Below are positions 1-12,300 of a stretch of DNA of 64,000 bases, piece after piece. Position 1 is the stretch's first letter; every line of letters begins with the position of its first letter. The position numbers were made by a program, and so were the translations under genes. The notes below the pieces were generated by a model. The model searched no databases and was not told where the DNA came from. It was given only the letters and a program-made list of their open reading frames with translations. Source of the DNA: Cinnamomum chago (taxonomy: Eukaryota; Streptophyta; Magnoliopsida; Laurales; Lauraceae); NCBI GenBank assembly GCA_038049695.1, contig CP142451.1, positions 69,642,001 through 69,706,000 on the forward strand, written 5' to 3'.

Positions 1-1128
1 TAACCGTGGGATTGGGTTTCTCCAAAATGCTGAAATTGCATCGTTTACCCCTTTAACCTAATTTAACTTGATTAATGGCTTGTAAATGGAAGACTTAAGG
101 GTGTGGATGCCTGAACTCCACTCACGGGTTGCTCAAAGTAGGGTATGGGAGGAGGGAGTTAGGCCAAGAGGGTGGTAAATGAGAGGTCTTTGGATGCCAA
201 CTAGCCTTAGAGCACCAAGTATTACATATGGAAGGTCTAAAACTTCATTTGGCCATTATGTTGGATGACTCAACACTCATATCTAAAGGGGTGACCTTTA
301 ACCTAGGTTGGTTAGCCATTTTCCAATCTTTGATTGATATGACGGATGGATACGACGGATGGATCTCTATTATTATTGATGGATGTGTGTGTATACCTAT
401 GGATGGTTAATGATGATGATGGGGACCTTGACCTAGGGTTACCTAAAGGAAACCTTGTATATGCAATGGAGATGGATTACCCGTGTCTAAGGCTAGACAG
501 GCTATTCAATGGCCATATGGATTATCCACCTTTGATATGGAACCTTGGCATGATATGGACAATTGGGAATATATTGTTACACTTTGATGGTTTGTTTATG
601 ATTGAATGGACTGTGATACTTCGATGGATTGTTAGTGATGGGATGGATACTTTGACAGGTCTGGTATCATGGCATGGAAAATGGTGATGGTTTGGAAAAC
701 CCTTCTGCTTGGATTTGTAGACGGGTTTGAACAGTAAGGGTTTTCGGCAGTGGAATGGTGGTGGAAGGGTCCTGACTAGGGTTTCAAGGTTGTTTGGGTT
801 TGGAAACTATCGAATTAATGATCGGTTTGAGGTTCGGTGTGTTCTCGGGCGGATTGGATTTTGGGTGGGTTAATGAGGCGTGGGTTTTGAGGAACTACGG
901 GTTTTGGAAGAGGGTTTTGGTTGGACAGTGATGAAGGGGAAGTTTGGTTTGGGGTCAAGATTTCTTTTTCTGGGTTAGGGTTTGGTATGAGATAGGTTAC
1001 GGTTGGCGTGGATAGGGCAGGGATGGATGGTTGCCTGGTGAAGGGATTCCGGACAGAGATGGACGATGGAATGGATAGAGGGTAATCACGCTGATCGATC
1101 GTGAGGATCGTTCAGCTCTGATACCAAT
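1..1128 (-). other. Internal leader of a left-edge LTR element (no recognisable protein)
   Basis: The primer-binding site complementary to initiator Met-tRNA lies at 1115-1128 (minus strand ATTGGTATCAGAGC), directly next to the LTR at 1129. The element's internal part therefore runs leftwards out of the window. The part seen is GATGG-rich and G-rich and shows no gag or pol similarity on either strand. It may be a large non-coding derivative or a long leader. Confidence 0.5.
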
Positions 1129-2280
1129 TGATACAAATCCTTGGGTTAGGATTTGGATTGTAGGTGACGCAACACAATGAAGGGTTTTTGCAAAAAAAAT
1201 ATCACAATGAATAACACTCTCCAATGATAAATCCCACGAGGGAAAAATTCTATGAACTCAACTATGAGATTATTGATCTCTACAATGCCATATAAATAAA
1301 TAAATAAAATAAACTTAGGGGCTAAGAAAAACCTAATCAAACTAGGAAACTAACAAAATTAGAAAGTTATTCCTAATTAGCATAGTTATCCGAATCCTAC
1401 GATTCGTATCCCGAATCTTAAGGAAAAGGATTCGTATCTATGTAATGAATCTCATTTACAAATGAATCTTATGATTCATGCATGAATACTACGATTCGAT
1501 ACTCGTTTCATTGAATCTTACGATTCAAGCAATTCGACTAAACGAGAATGACTATAGCCAATAAGCTAATATTAATAATCTTTTACCTTTTTACTTTCTT
1601 TATTCTCTTTTTCTTTTATCGCTTGTATTTTTAAAAGGTTATTTAGTAGTTAATGAAACTTCGTAAGAATTTTTTACGGCTTTTATAAGGTTTCAAAAAT
1701 GAATAAAGAACATGCATTTGACTATCCGTATTGTGCTTGTTTATATCTTCTTTTTTTAATCTATTTTGGTTTTTTTTCTTCATGAACACTTTCTTAACTT
1801 TAAGAGATATCCTACCGTGTAAGATTGATAGTTTGGATTTTATTTTATTTTTATATTCTGATTTAAAGATAATAAAAAAATCTATATCGATACTTTAAAC
1901 TTATTCAACTATATGTAGTAATATATGTCATGATGTTCTTGATATTATTGTATGATAGACTTACTTGTTATTATATTTATACTACTATAAATGGAAAAAT
2001 GGATGGTTATGAATAATTACTTTTTTCTTTTTCTTTTAATTTTTAATTATTTTTCATTTTTATTAGAAAAATAAAAAATCCTACGATTCACGATACGATT
2101 CGATTCATGGGTATGAACAATTTACGATACGATTCTGATTTTGAAAACTATGCTAATTAGAATTCTTCAATAAAATTAGAAACTAATAATAATTAAAAAT
2201 AACAAAATTCCTAGATGGTCTTGGGTCCCACATGTGGCCTATGAGTCTCTCTCCAACGAAATATTGTTGGTTTTGCATCA
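1129..2280 (-). mobile_element. 5' LTR of a left-edge LTR retroelement, interrupted by a hAT
   Basis: Reads TGATGCA to GTATCA on the minus strand and is followed by the Met-tRNA primer site. Without the nested 772-base hAT insertion and its duplication it is about 372 bases, close to the 363-base related LTR at 33866-34228. Shared blocks include CCACATGTGGGACCCAAG, GTTTCCTAGTTTGATTAGG and the GGGATTTATC region near the 3' end. The matching LTR and target duplication lie outside the window. Broken at least by the insertion. Confidence 0.75.
1381..2152. mobile_element. hAT-like non-autonomous DNA transposon inside an LTR
   Basis: 772 bases flanked by an 8-base direct repeat CTAATTAG (1373-1380 and 2153-2160). 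Ends are inverted: CATAGTTATCCGAATC at the left, and the complement of the right end reads CATAGTTTTC with GAATC shortly after. Subterminal parts are rich in the motif GAATCGTA/TACGATTC in both orientations. The interior is AT-rich without an open frame. The 8-base duplication points to hAT; CTAATTAG is itself palindromic, which weakens the size call a little. Confidence 0.65.
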
Positions 2281-2415
2281 ATAAGCTGACAAAAAAAGAA
2301 AAAAAAAGGAAGATAGGGGGCAGGCTAGAATTCATGCAACATGCATGTACATAAGCCGACAAACACAAAGTGGAAGATAGGAGCCTGGCTAGAATTCATG
2401 CAAGATGCATGCACA
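2281..2415. repeat. Imperfect two-copy tandem repeat
   Basis: Two copies, starting near 2281 and 2351, share ATAAGC-GACAAA, AGATAGG and GGCTAGAATTCATGCAA followed by ATGCATG. The spacing is about 64-70 bases. There is no coding content. Confidence 0.6.
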
Positions 2416-2599
2416 TATAGCCACAGATGGTTACCGGCCAACACAACAACAGTGGTCAGTGAAAGAAACTTCCAAATAGAACCAATGGCGAAGAACTCTA
2501 TCACGGAAAGCAGTTATACAGGGATTTGGATGCATTAACAAAAAAAAAAAAAGGCGAAAGCAAAAAAGAAACCGACAGAAACTAAAAAAGCCAACAGGA

Positions 2600-2700
2600 A
2601 TCGCCAACAATTTTTTTCTAATTGTAATGGGAGTTTAATTAGGATTCGAACTCAAAATCTATTAATGAATAACTTGATCTCAATTCAAAGGATCAAAAAT
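2600..2700 (-). repeat. Possible tRNA-type SINE remnant
   Basis: The minus strand carries GAGTTCGAATCCTAATT, which contains an exact pol III box B (GTTCGAATCC) followed by an A-rich stretch. No clear box A or target duplication was found. Confidence 0.3.
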
Positions 2701-3118
2701 TTTAAAATAATCAACTGATCAGTTGCAAAGGTTTCCTACACATTTATCAATCAAGTCATATTTTATGAGAACCAAGGATTCCTTGATCGTTCAAGTTATA
2801 GACCAAATTATTTATAAAATATTAATAAATTATATTTTCCGCATTGTCAGAAAGTTTTGATGTCTGTAGTTTACTAATCAATTTTATAAGGTCATTACCA
2901 CGGCTTGCTATTCCACCAAACATATAACAATTCCGTGTAACTGTTTTATAATCACTCATAATCCAGTCAACTACCATAACCTAAAATCAGCACCATTCTA
3001 ACTTACAGCCCATTCAACCCATTTCAAATTGGTCACCTTCCAGCACCATGTTGCAGCACTAATCCACAGGTTAGGAAATAATTCGAAAAAATAATGTCAT
3101 AAATACCACATCCCGCGA

Positions 3119-3157
<39 letters not shown>

Positions 3158-3739
3158 ATTAAGTAAACATCTTATAATTCACTAGTTTGTTTAAATGTTA
3201 TGTTTAACCCCAAATGACAATTAATTTGAATATTTGGCAGAAAGTTGGCTGTGCATTTCAGATAACATAAAAGTTGGCATCATACAAACGAAGGGGGCAT
3301 TATTGGGTGACTTTTGCAGAAGAACGTTGGAAAAAAATCCTATTAAATGCCAGTTTCTGTGTCAACCATAACAGAGCTGAATGCTAACCAACTCTTCTAC
3401 CAAATAATTTGAACCTCTTGTGAGCTTTAATGCGCCTTATTTTTCATGTATCTATGCAATTTTTCAAGTTCATAACCATAGCTTATTTTCAGCCCAGACA
3501 ACTTCAAACATCAGCTGGGGAAGAATGAAGACAGCTAATCCAATTTACAAATGTTCCTTTGGTTCTGTTAAAAGGAATGGAAATGTCAAATGATCCGTGA
3601 GTTGGTCAAATAATATATGATAGAAAGTACCTAATACATTTCACATGGATCCATGGTAGCTTTTGGTCAAATAATATATGATAGCTTTTGTAATACAGAG
3701 ACTTATGAGCACTCGGAAAATTTAGTCACGCATTATTAT
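2700..3739. other. AT-rich intron 7 sequence, nothing recognised apart from a GA repeat
   Basis: No coding frame, terminal repeats or RNA gene is visible. A (GA)n microsatellite sits at 3123-3154. Confidence 0.6.
3123..3154. repeat. (GA)n microsatellite
   Basis: Uninterrupted alternating GA run of about 32 bases. Confidence 0.95.
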
Positions 3740-3923
3740 TATTATTATTATTTTTTCTTTTCTTTTTTTTTTTGCTAACGAGGTGTCCAGGCCTCTTTGA
3801 GCACCTGACTAATCCCCGGCCGTGGTTTCCTGTCCCACTCACAGGGTGCATGCTGGGAGTTGTTTCCAGCTCCTGGGGTCCCACCAGAGCAGAGAGTCAA
3901 ACCCAGGACCTCAGGGAGCAATC
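3740..3923 (-). mobile_element. tRNA-derived SINE with 17-base target duplication
   Basis: A T-rich run at 3740-3773 is the A tail of a minus-strand retroposon. The body contains box B-like GGGTTTGACTC. It is flanked by TAGTCACGCATTATTAT at 3723-3739 and 3924-3940, an exact 17-base duplication, which is the signature of L1-type retrotransposition. Box A is not clear, so the copy may be 5' truncated. Confidence 0.7.
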
Positions 3924-3940
3924 TAGTCACGCATTATTAT

Positions 3941-4675
3941 AATTATATTTGAGTATGATAGTTCAAAATCTATCCCATTGGGAATGGAAAGTTACTAAAA
4001 AAAATTGTCCTGTCTATATACATTTATTTGCACTATTATGGTGTTTCATATTATTTAACAGGTAAAAAAGGAATATAAAAAAAAGATGGCTCATAAACTA
4101 GTATTTACAAAAGGATAAAGAGATCTTCAGAAAGTTAGACCAATCAAGGAGCCAAGTCAGTTCCCAGTGGAAAAAAAAGGTGTGAAAGCACTAGGTTGTG
4201 AATATGCATGTGAACCACAAGTTTCTAATAGATGCTTGCATTACAGTTCTAGAGGAGAGCAAAATTAGCTTTAGACACTAAAGGTATGAAGAGGAAAAAG
4301 ATGAGGTATAATAAATAGTAATCCCTTCTGCATTAGGAACTCAGGATCAGAGAGATATCACTTGAAAGGAAGCTTGATCAAAATAAACAAGTTTTTTTGT
4401 TTCCCCATGTGAGGTCATATGGATAATGCAAACTGTAAGTGTGGCACGCCCCATCATCGAATGGATCATTCCCCAATATCTCCATCCAATATGATCTTTT
4501 CCATTTCCATCCAAGAGATATCTTCCATCCATCGTTGGCCTACCCTATGAATGATCAGTCAGATCACCTAAAGGTGCCCCCAACCTGTTCAGTTTTTTGG
4601 GCCAAACAGATGGTTATTTGGACATAGTAAAGTTTCCCTTAATTTGGAACAAAATGCCGACATATTGAAACTTAC
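3941..4675. other. Intron 7 sequence next to exon 7, nothing recognised
   Basis: AT-rich with no coding similarity. The next TLDc exon was searched for on the minus strand here and not found. Confidence 0.6.
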
Positions 4676-4859
4676 CCACTGCAATTTACTGTTTGATCCA
4701 GTAGGTCGAAATATAGAAGCTCGTGGATATAGCTGGAAAAGAAAAGACTTCAAGTTCCCATAGAAGTCACCATGCCTCTCCCAAGGCCGAGAAGCATAAC
4801 CACCATATATATAACCTTCTTTATCCTTGATAATCAGTATAGTTGGCCCATCTCCACTT
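4676..4859 (-). CDS. TLDc gene exon 7 (TLDc core)
   Basis: Encodes the TLDc hallmark SGDGPTILIIKDKEG, YIYGGYASRPWERHGDFYG, NLKSFLFQLYPRASIF and RPTGSNSKLQW. The acceptor TGTAG precedes 4859 and the donor GTAAGT starts at 4675. The next expected exon (the CAVNF and GIGFGG stretch of the family) was not found down to base 1, so it should lie beyond the left edge. Confidence 0.93.
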
Positions 4860-6342
4860 CTACAGAAACAGTTTGAAATTAGGCTATATAAATATGTATA
4901 AAAAAATAGACACACATGCAACCAAACAAAATGAAAAAGCAGCAGACCATTCAGCATGGAAACTTAAATATAGTTCTTCCTTTAAATGGAAAGCATTTGT
5001 GTTCAATGGCCATTTCTTAAGCTGCTTATGATATACGTGAAGATTTCCACATCACCACTCCAAACTCGTGTTTATTACTTTCTCATGTTTATTCACATTG
5101 ATACTTAAAACACAGGCAGTTTTGAAAGCTGGTCCCAACCAGGATTTTGGGGGGGGGGGGGGGGGGGGGGCGTCGACAGCCAGCGTAAAATTGTATATGT
5201 GCAAATTTCTCTCCATGGATTATTGTATTATTGTATATGTCCAAAACCACTGCGATCCTAACTAGCAGATTGAATTGGACGGCCCTTTTATTTTATTAGA
5301 TGTCCATTAGATGGTTTTCCAATTTGATGTTTATTCACATTGATACTTAGAACACCGACAGTTTTTATTGCTGGTCCCAACCAGGATTAAGGAGGGGGGG
5401 TTGAGTCAGGTAGGTCAACAGCCAGCATAAAATTGTATAATGTGCAAATTTCTCTCCATGGATTATTGTATTTGTCCAAAACCACTGTGATCCTAACTAA
5501 CAGATTGAGTTAGACAGCCTTTTTGTTTTCTTAGCTGTCCATTAGTTAGGCTTTCAATTTGATGGTCATGAAATTTCTGATCATCTTAATTTCTGGGCTA
5601 TATTCCAACAACAAGGCATCAGACCAGCTGGTTCAGAATCAAACTGGTAGACATGCATATCATGTGAAGGAAGATGAATTGCCACAAAATTTTATTGTGT
5701 ACTAAAAACACTAATAGTGCAGACATTAATTTAAGAATAAGACCTTCCAACAAGGGGTATAAGGTTTTCTTGAAGTCTCTACATAATATTTATCCTAGTG
5801 TGAGGAGCAAAAAACTTCAACATGTATGCTTAACCTGAGAAAACAAGGATACTCACGATATATTACCAATGAACGTGTTGAAGCTTAAGCCATTAAGAGC
5901 ACTATGGTACAAAAGCGACCATTCCTCCAACTCATGTTGAGAAAGGGCTCCGCCTATATGCCAAGCATATTCTTTCCTCAAAACAAGCAAATTGGGACTT
6001 AAATCTTCTGGATACAGTAGATGAGGCAATTGAGAACCAGGTCTCCCTGCACAAAGAAGTGTTCAAGATATTTTATAAAACAGTTAATCTAAAACCATAT
6101 GCTTGTAGAGTAGTTTTTCTCATTTTCATGACCACAATCATTCTCATGGGCAGGACAATTTAGTTTTTAACATTTTGAATTTAAATGATTAGCATACGTG
6201 TTTTTTTTTTTTTTTATAACAAATGATTAGCATACGTCTTAAGACGAAAAGAAAAGGAAAAATGTGTGACAATTTATATTGCATGTCCTCTCTCCCTGGG
6301 GGCCTAATGGAAATATGGAAATTACACACATAGGGGGGGAGA

Positions 6343-6391
<49 letters not shown>

Positions 6392-9300
6392 GGAGATTCA
6401 CAACATAGCAAGTTTCATGTCCAACTCAATACCAACACTGTGAGCCCCCCTGTTTGCTAACCCAGACATTCAATCAAAACCCTACCCCAGTTTATTGGCA
6501 ATGGCCCAAATAAAAATTGAATGATATACAATGATATATCGATATGATTTTAAGCCATTGGCAACAAGGATTAGGGAGGGAGATTCACAACATAGCAAGT
6601 TTCATGTCCAACTCAATACCAAAACTGTGAGCCCCCCTGTTTGCTAACCCAGACATTCAATAAAAACCCTACCCCAGTTTATTGGCAATGGCCCAAATAA
6701 AAATTGAATGATATACAATGATATATCGATCACCTAATCCTAGTATTTATAAGTTCTGCATCATTCAAAAATGGAAGAATCCGGAGGTCCAGATTTGTGT
6801 GATGCATGCCATTCATAAATAGATTCAAACAACATCGTGATTTGTGGACGACACAAATTAGGCCCCATTTGGCATCCTTTCAGTGTTGTTCCCAATTTTG
6901 TGCCGAGATCAAGTTGGGCCGAGATTCGGGTTGTGTCGAGATCATACTGCTGGCACAAAAAAAATGAAATTTTAGAAAGTTGGGCCACAAACAGGGTCCA
7001 CAAAGAAAATTTCAGAACATTTTTTTTTGAAATGGTAACTTGTATTGATAGAAAAAGGAAATTACAAAAGAGCTTTACAGTATAAAAGAATTATACTGAG
7101 AAGCGGCCGGGAAAAACCCCAAAAAACAGCCACCTCCCAAAAGGAGGGGAAACAAAAACAAGGAGAGGGAGAGAGAATCAAGTCAAGATGAAATGATTTC
7201 CCTCCAATTGAACACGATAGCATTAGTAGAATAGCCCCAAAAATCTGGAAGATAAGAGACCCACGAGGCAATGCAGAGTTTCAATCTAAGGATTAAGTCT
7301 TCTTTGGAGGAAGTAATCCCTTCGAAACATCTTCTGTTTCTCTCTTTCCAAATCGTCCAGATGCAAGCCAAAAAGGATACCCGCCACATGATCTTCGATT
7401 TGGAGGTTTTAATTGTAGTCGTCCACTGATGAAACAGATCTTGTAAGGACTGCGGCATGACCCAGCTGCAATTGAACTCATACAGGATTGCAGACCAAAG
7501 GGCTTTAGATTGCTTGCAATGGAGCAAAAGATGGTCAACTGATTCCTCATCAGCTAAGCAGAGGAGACAGGCATTGACAAGGGTGATGTGCCTTCTGCGA
7601 AGATTATCCATTGTTAGAATTTTATTTCGAAGGGCAAGCCAAGTAAAAGCAATAACTCTGGGAGGGGCCTTGATCTTCCATAAAGTTGACCAACATCGAG
7701 AAGCCACTGGAATGGTTGATAGAGCGGAGGAGAAGGAAGATACTGAAAAAGAGCCATCACAGGAAGGGATCCATATTCTGCTGTCTTGCCCTTCTCTAGA
7801 GATATCAATTCCATTGAGCACCTCAAGGAGATTGAAGAGATTAGATTCTTCTGCCTCGGAAAGATTCATTCTGAAAATAGGCCACCACAAATTGTTGTTA
7901 GTGCTTGTGGAAAATCTCAGAACATTGGGTCATGCATAGAGCCTATAAAGTCCAATCAAGGCTTATGAAGCATAATCAGGGTCTATTAAGTCAAATTCGA
8001 ACCTATGAAGCATAATCAAGGTCCATGAGGTCAAATCTGGGGTCAAAATTCACTCCAGCCATCAAATGATCAAGTCAAGTGTTAAAAAACAAAAGGAAGA
8101 ATTGTCAAAATGATGTTGAAGCATTTCCAAGTGGGGGTAACGTGGGGATTCATGCCCAACCCACTTGCAAATCTTTCAAGCCTATAAATAAGCCATTTTA
8201 AGCTAGAAAAAGGATCCAAATCAGGTCAAAAGGCAAGTGCAAAAAGCTGCTAAGGTTCTAGGGCAAAACAAAGGGAAAAAAAGAAGCTACCTGTGCAAGG
8301 AAGCGGAAAAAGCTCTGCAACAACTCCAACTCAGTCTCCCACAACCCTTAAGGTGCTTAGAACGTCCGGGGTGTCATAGAATGCAAAGATGCAGACAAGT
8401 TGAAAGGAATGGGATAATCTTCCCAGGATCGATGGATCTCTATATATTATGCAGTATCTCCTTGATTTGGGCTACAAATTGGGCATATTACAGTCAGCCC
8501 TATCCTTAAATAACAAACAGAATCTGTTAGAATTTGACTAAAGGAAATGAGCTTTAGTTTACAAGTGGGCCTTTGGCCCGATGGACCCATAATCTTTAAC
8601 ACCCCACTCAAATTGATGCCGGTGAGTCCACAAGCATCAATTTGTCTGTCAAGAACTGATGGCGTGGACGTGGAAGAGCTTTGGTAAAAATATCCGCAAT
8701 TTGGAGGCCGGAGGAGATGAATGGAAGAGAGATAACATTCCGAAGATATACATCTCTGATAAAGTGGCAAGCAACCTCGATTTGTTTCGTTCGTTCATGG
8801 AATACAGGATTTTCAGTGATCCGAATTGTGCTAGTGTTATCCGCATGCAAAGGTGTGGGTGACCTTTGTGTGAAGCCAAGTTCTGTGAGAAGGCCACGAA
8901 GCCATAGAATTTCTGAGTAGGCTTCGGACATGGCTCGGTATTCGGCCTCAATTGATGATCTGGAAACTGTCTTGCTCTTTTACTTTCTAGGAAATAAGAA
9001 CGTCCCCTAGATACATGCACCAACCTATTGCAGAACGACGTGTGTCAGGGCAACCTGCCCAATCCACATCATAATAGGCAGTCAATGTCATTGCAGAGCC
9101 AACAGGAAAGAATAATCCTCTGTGAGGAGTGCCAATAAGATAACGGATGATTCGTCGACTGCTGCTAAGTGGAGATTATGGGGCTTGGTCATTTACTGAC
9201 TCATCAAGTTTACTGTATAACTTATGTCAGGACTGGTATTAGTCAGGTATATGAGACTACTGACAAGCTGATGGTAGTATGTAGGATTAGGAAGGGGGTC

Positions 9301-12300
9301 ACCACTTTCACCATGGAGCTTAAGATTTACTTCAAGAGGAGTATCCACAGGTGTGGATTTTGATAGGCCAGCCGATTCAATTAAATCCATAGTATATTTA
9401 TGTTGATGTAGAATCAACCCTTTTGCAGAGTGTTGAACCTCCAATCCCAAAAAATGTCAGAGGCCCCAGGTCCTTCATTTGAAAAGATTAATGAAGAGAA
9501 GTCTGGAGATCTTTAATCATGACTGTATCTGTCCCTGCGATTATGATATCGTCGACATAAACCAGAAGAGTGGTTATTCCTGATGATTGTTGATGAGGGA
9601 ACAAAGATGGATCATATGGACTCTATTGAAATTGCAGCTTGACTAATACATCTTTAAATTTGTCAAACCATGCTCGTGGTGCTTGTTTGAGTCCATAAAG
9701 AGAACGTTTTAAACGAGCAACTTGCCCGTCTGATGAAATTGGAAAACCGTGATGCAGACGCATGTAAACTTCTTCTTTTAGATCTCCATGAAGAAATGCG
9801 TTTCTGACATCAAACTGGAACAGGGGCCAGGATTGGGATGCAGCCATTGCAAGAATGGTACGAACTAAAGTCATCTTGGCTACAGGCGCAAATGTTTCCT
9901 CGTAGTCAATTCCATATTCCTGTCTGTTGCCAAGGGCCACAAGTCTTGCCTTGTATCTATCCAAAGAACCATCAGCCTTTAATTTGATAGAGAATACCCA
10001 TTTACATCCTATTGGCTTAACTGAAGATGGACATGGAACAACATCCCATGTATGGTTCTGCTGTAAGGCATTGAGTTCTTCCGTAGTCTGTCGCCAACAT
10101 TCCTGCTTTGCTGCTTGTGAGTAAGAATTAGGAATTGAAACAGAGGATAAAGTAGTCAAATATGAAGAATGGGAAAAACCATATCTATCTGGAGGTCGAG
10201 TGATACGAGAAGATCGGCGAAGGATAGACTGAGGTGGATCAGGCGTTGGAGCAGGATCCGGGGCTTATTCTGGCAAAAGAGGCAAATTTGTGGCATTTGT
10301 TCCTTGTCGACGAGCATACACCTTGTCTGGATTAAATCTCATGGGTGAAGGAAGACATTTCATCATCAAAGGATGGGAATTTAGAAAATGTTATTGCTGA
10401 AAGTGAGTCAGGAACGGAATGAAAAAAATGTGTTAAAAAAACACGACATTCCTAGAAATCTGAATACGTTTTTACCTTGGGATCATAACAAATAAAACCT
10501 TTTTGCTGAGAAGCATAACCAGGAAAGACACACTTTGTAGATTGTGCCGATAATTTTGAACATTCATGTGTTGGAAGATGAACAAAGCAAACACAACCAA
10601 AATTATGCAAATGTGTGTATTTTGGTTCATTTTGGAAAAGACGAAAATACGGAGATGTGTTTGGTAGTTTTGGAGAAGGAAGACGATTGATGATATGAGT
10701 TGCAGTGGTTAATGCTTCTGGCCAAAATCTAGGTGGAACTGAGGATTCTAATAGCAAACATCTGACCATATCCAAAAGATGACGATTTTTCCGTTCTGCA
10801 ATTCCATTTTGTTAGGGGGTGTAGGGACATGTCCATTGGGAGATGATCCCTTTTTCATGTAAAAAAGTTTGAAATTTCTCAGACACATATTCCCCTCCCG
10901 AGTCTGTACGGAAAATCTTAATACATGTTGAAAATTGATTTTGAACATAATTCAAGAATCTTTTAAAAGCATCAAAGACCAGATTTTGCATGTAGGAAAT
11001 AAACCCATCTAATAGATTTTGCATGTAGGAAATAAACCCATCTAAAACGACTATAATCATCAATGAAAGTCACAAAATACTTATACTGTGAATGAGAGAT
11101 AATTGGTGCAACACCCCAAACATCACTATGTATTAAGTCAAAGCATTTTGTAGCAGAGGAAACATGTAATGGAAACAACAAGATTTTACTTTTTCCAGGC
11201 TTACAAACAGTGCAATCAAGAGCAACATCTGATGCTAAAAACTTCATTTTATTAATGTGACTAGAATTTAATAAAGACAACAGTACTTTGGAATTGGGAT
11301 GTCCTAATCTATTGTGCCATAATTGCACAATTCTTCTTTGAGGCAATTGTGGAAGCAAACAAAGACATATCTGGACTCGGTGTTGAAATGTAAAGAGGAA
11401 ACAATTGCCCACATTTAGGCCCCTTCGCTATCACCTTCCCCGTCTCCTGATCGTGCACCACACAACCAGAGGAAGAAAAAGATACATTGAAGTTACCATC
11501 AACCAATTGGTCTACAGATATCCAATTGGTAGAAAGATTTGGTGAACAAAAAACATCATGTAATGGTAAAGAATAAGAAATATCACCAACATATGTAATT
11601 GGTATTGTTGTACCATTAGCTGCATGAACTTGAATGCTTCCATCATATGGTTTAAGTTTGGAGAAGTTTTTGGATGAAGATGTCATATGATTGGAAGCAC
11701 CATAATCAAAATACCAATAAGAGTAGTCTTTTTTACCAGATATACCAAGGGTGGAAAATGCTCAGAGGATCATTTGTTGGATCATTTCAGGGGTGACAGG
11801 AGCAGCAGAAGCGATAGCGGGAGAGGATATGGAATAAGAATCTGTATTGCCAGAGGGAGCAGTGATTGCCTAGTAAACCTTTGGATTTCTATTCTGAGAA
11901 CGTTTGTGGCATTCATTGATTAGATGTCCTATTGCTTTGCAGTAATTGCAGATTTTATGCTTGCATTGATTTGCATAATGGCCGAAGTTTTGACACTTGA
12001 AGCATTGGACTTTGCTAATGTCTCTGATTGGTTGCTTTCCCTTAGTAGCATAAACAACATTCACCGGGGTGGTTGATGCTTGTGACTGAGTATAACCTAC
12101 CTCAAACGATGATAGAAAAATCTCAAAAATTGATCAACAATTTCTTCAAAGCCCGTTGATCCAAAACTTGGAGTCGCTGGTGGAATCAGGGTTGATCGGT
12201 GGTGGGCCACTCTTGATCAGGCACAAATCAGAAGTTGTTCTGATGGATCTGTGATGAAAAAATCTTGGCAGGGACTACTTCATGAGAGAAAGATGGCTTG

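Noticed and set aside
228-687. Plus-strand frames rich in Met, Asp and Gly
   Set aside because: GATGGAT-type low complexity inside the leader of an LTR element; no similarity and no splice-site support.
6189-6401. Open frame with Leu-Ser repeats
   Set aside because: It is produced by the GA microsatellite read on the minus strand.
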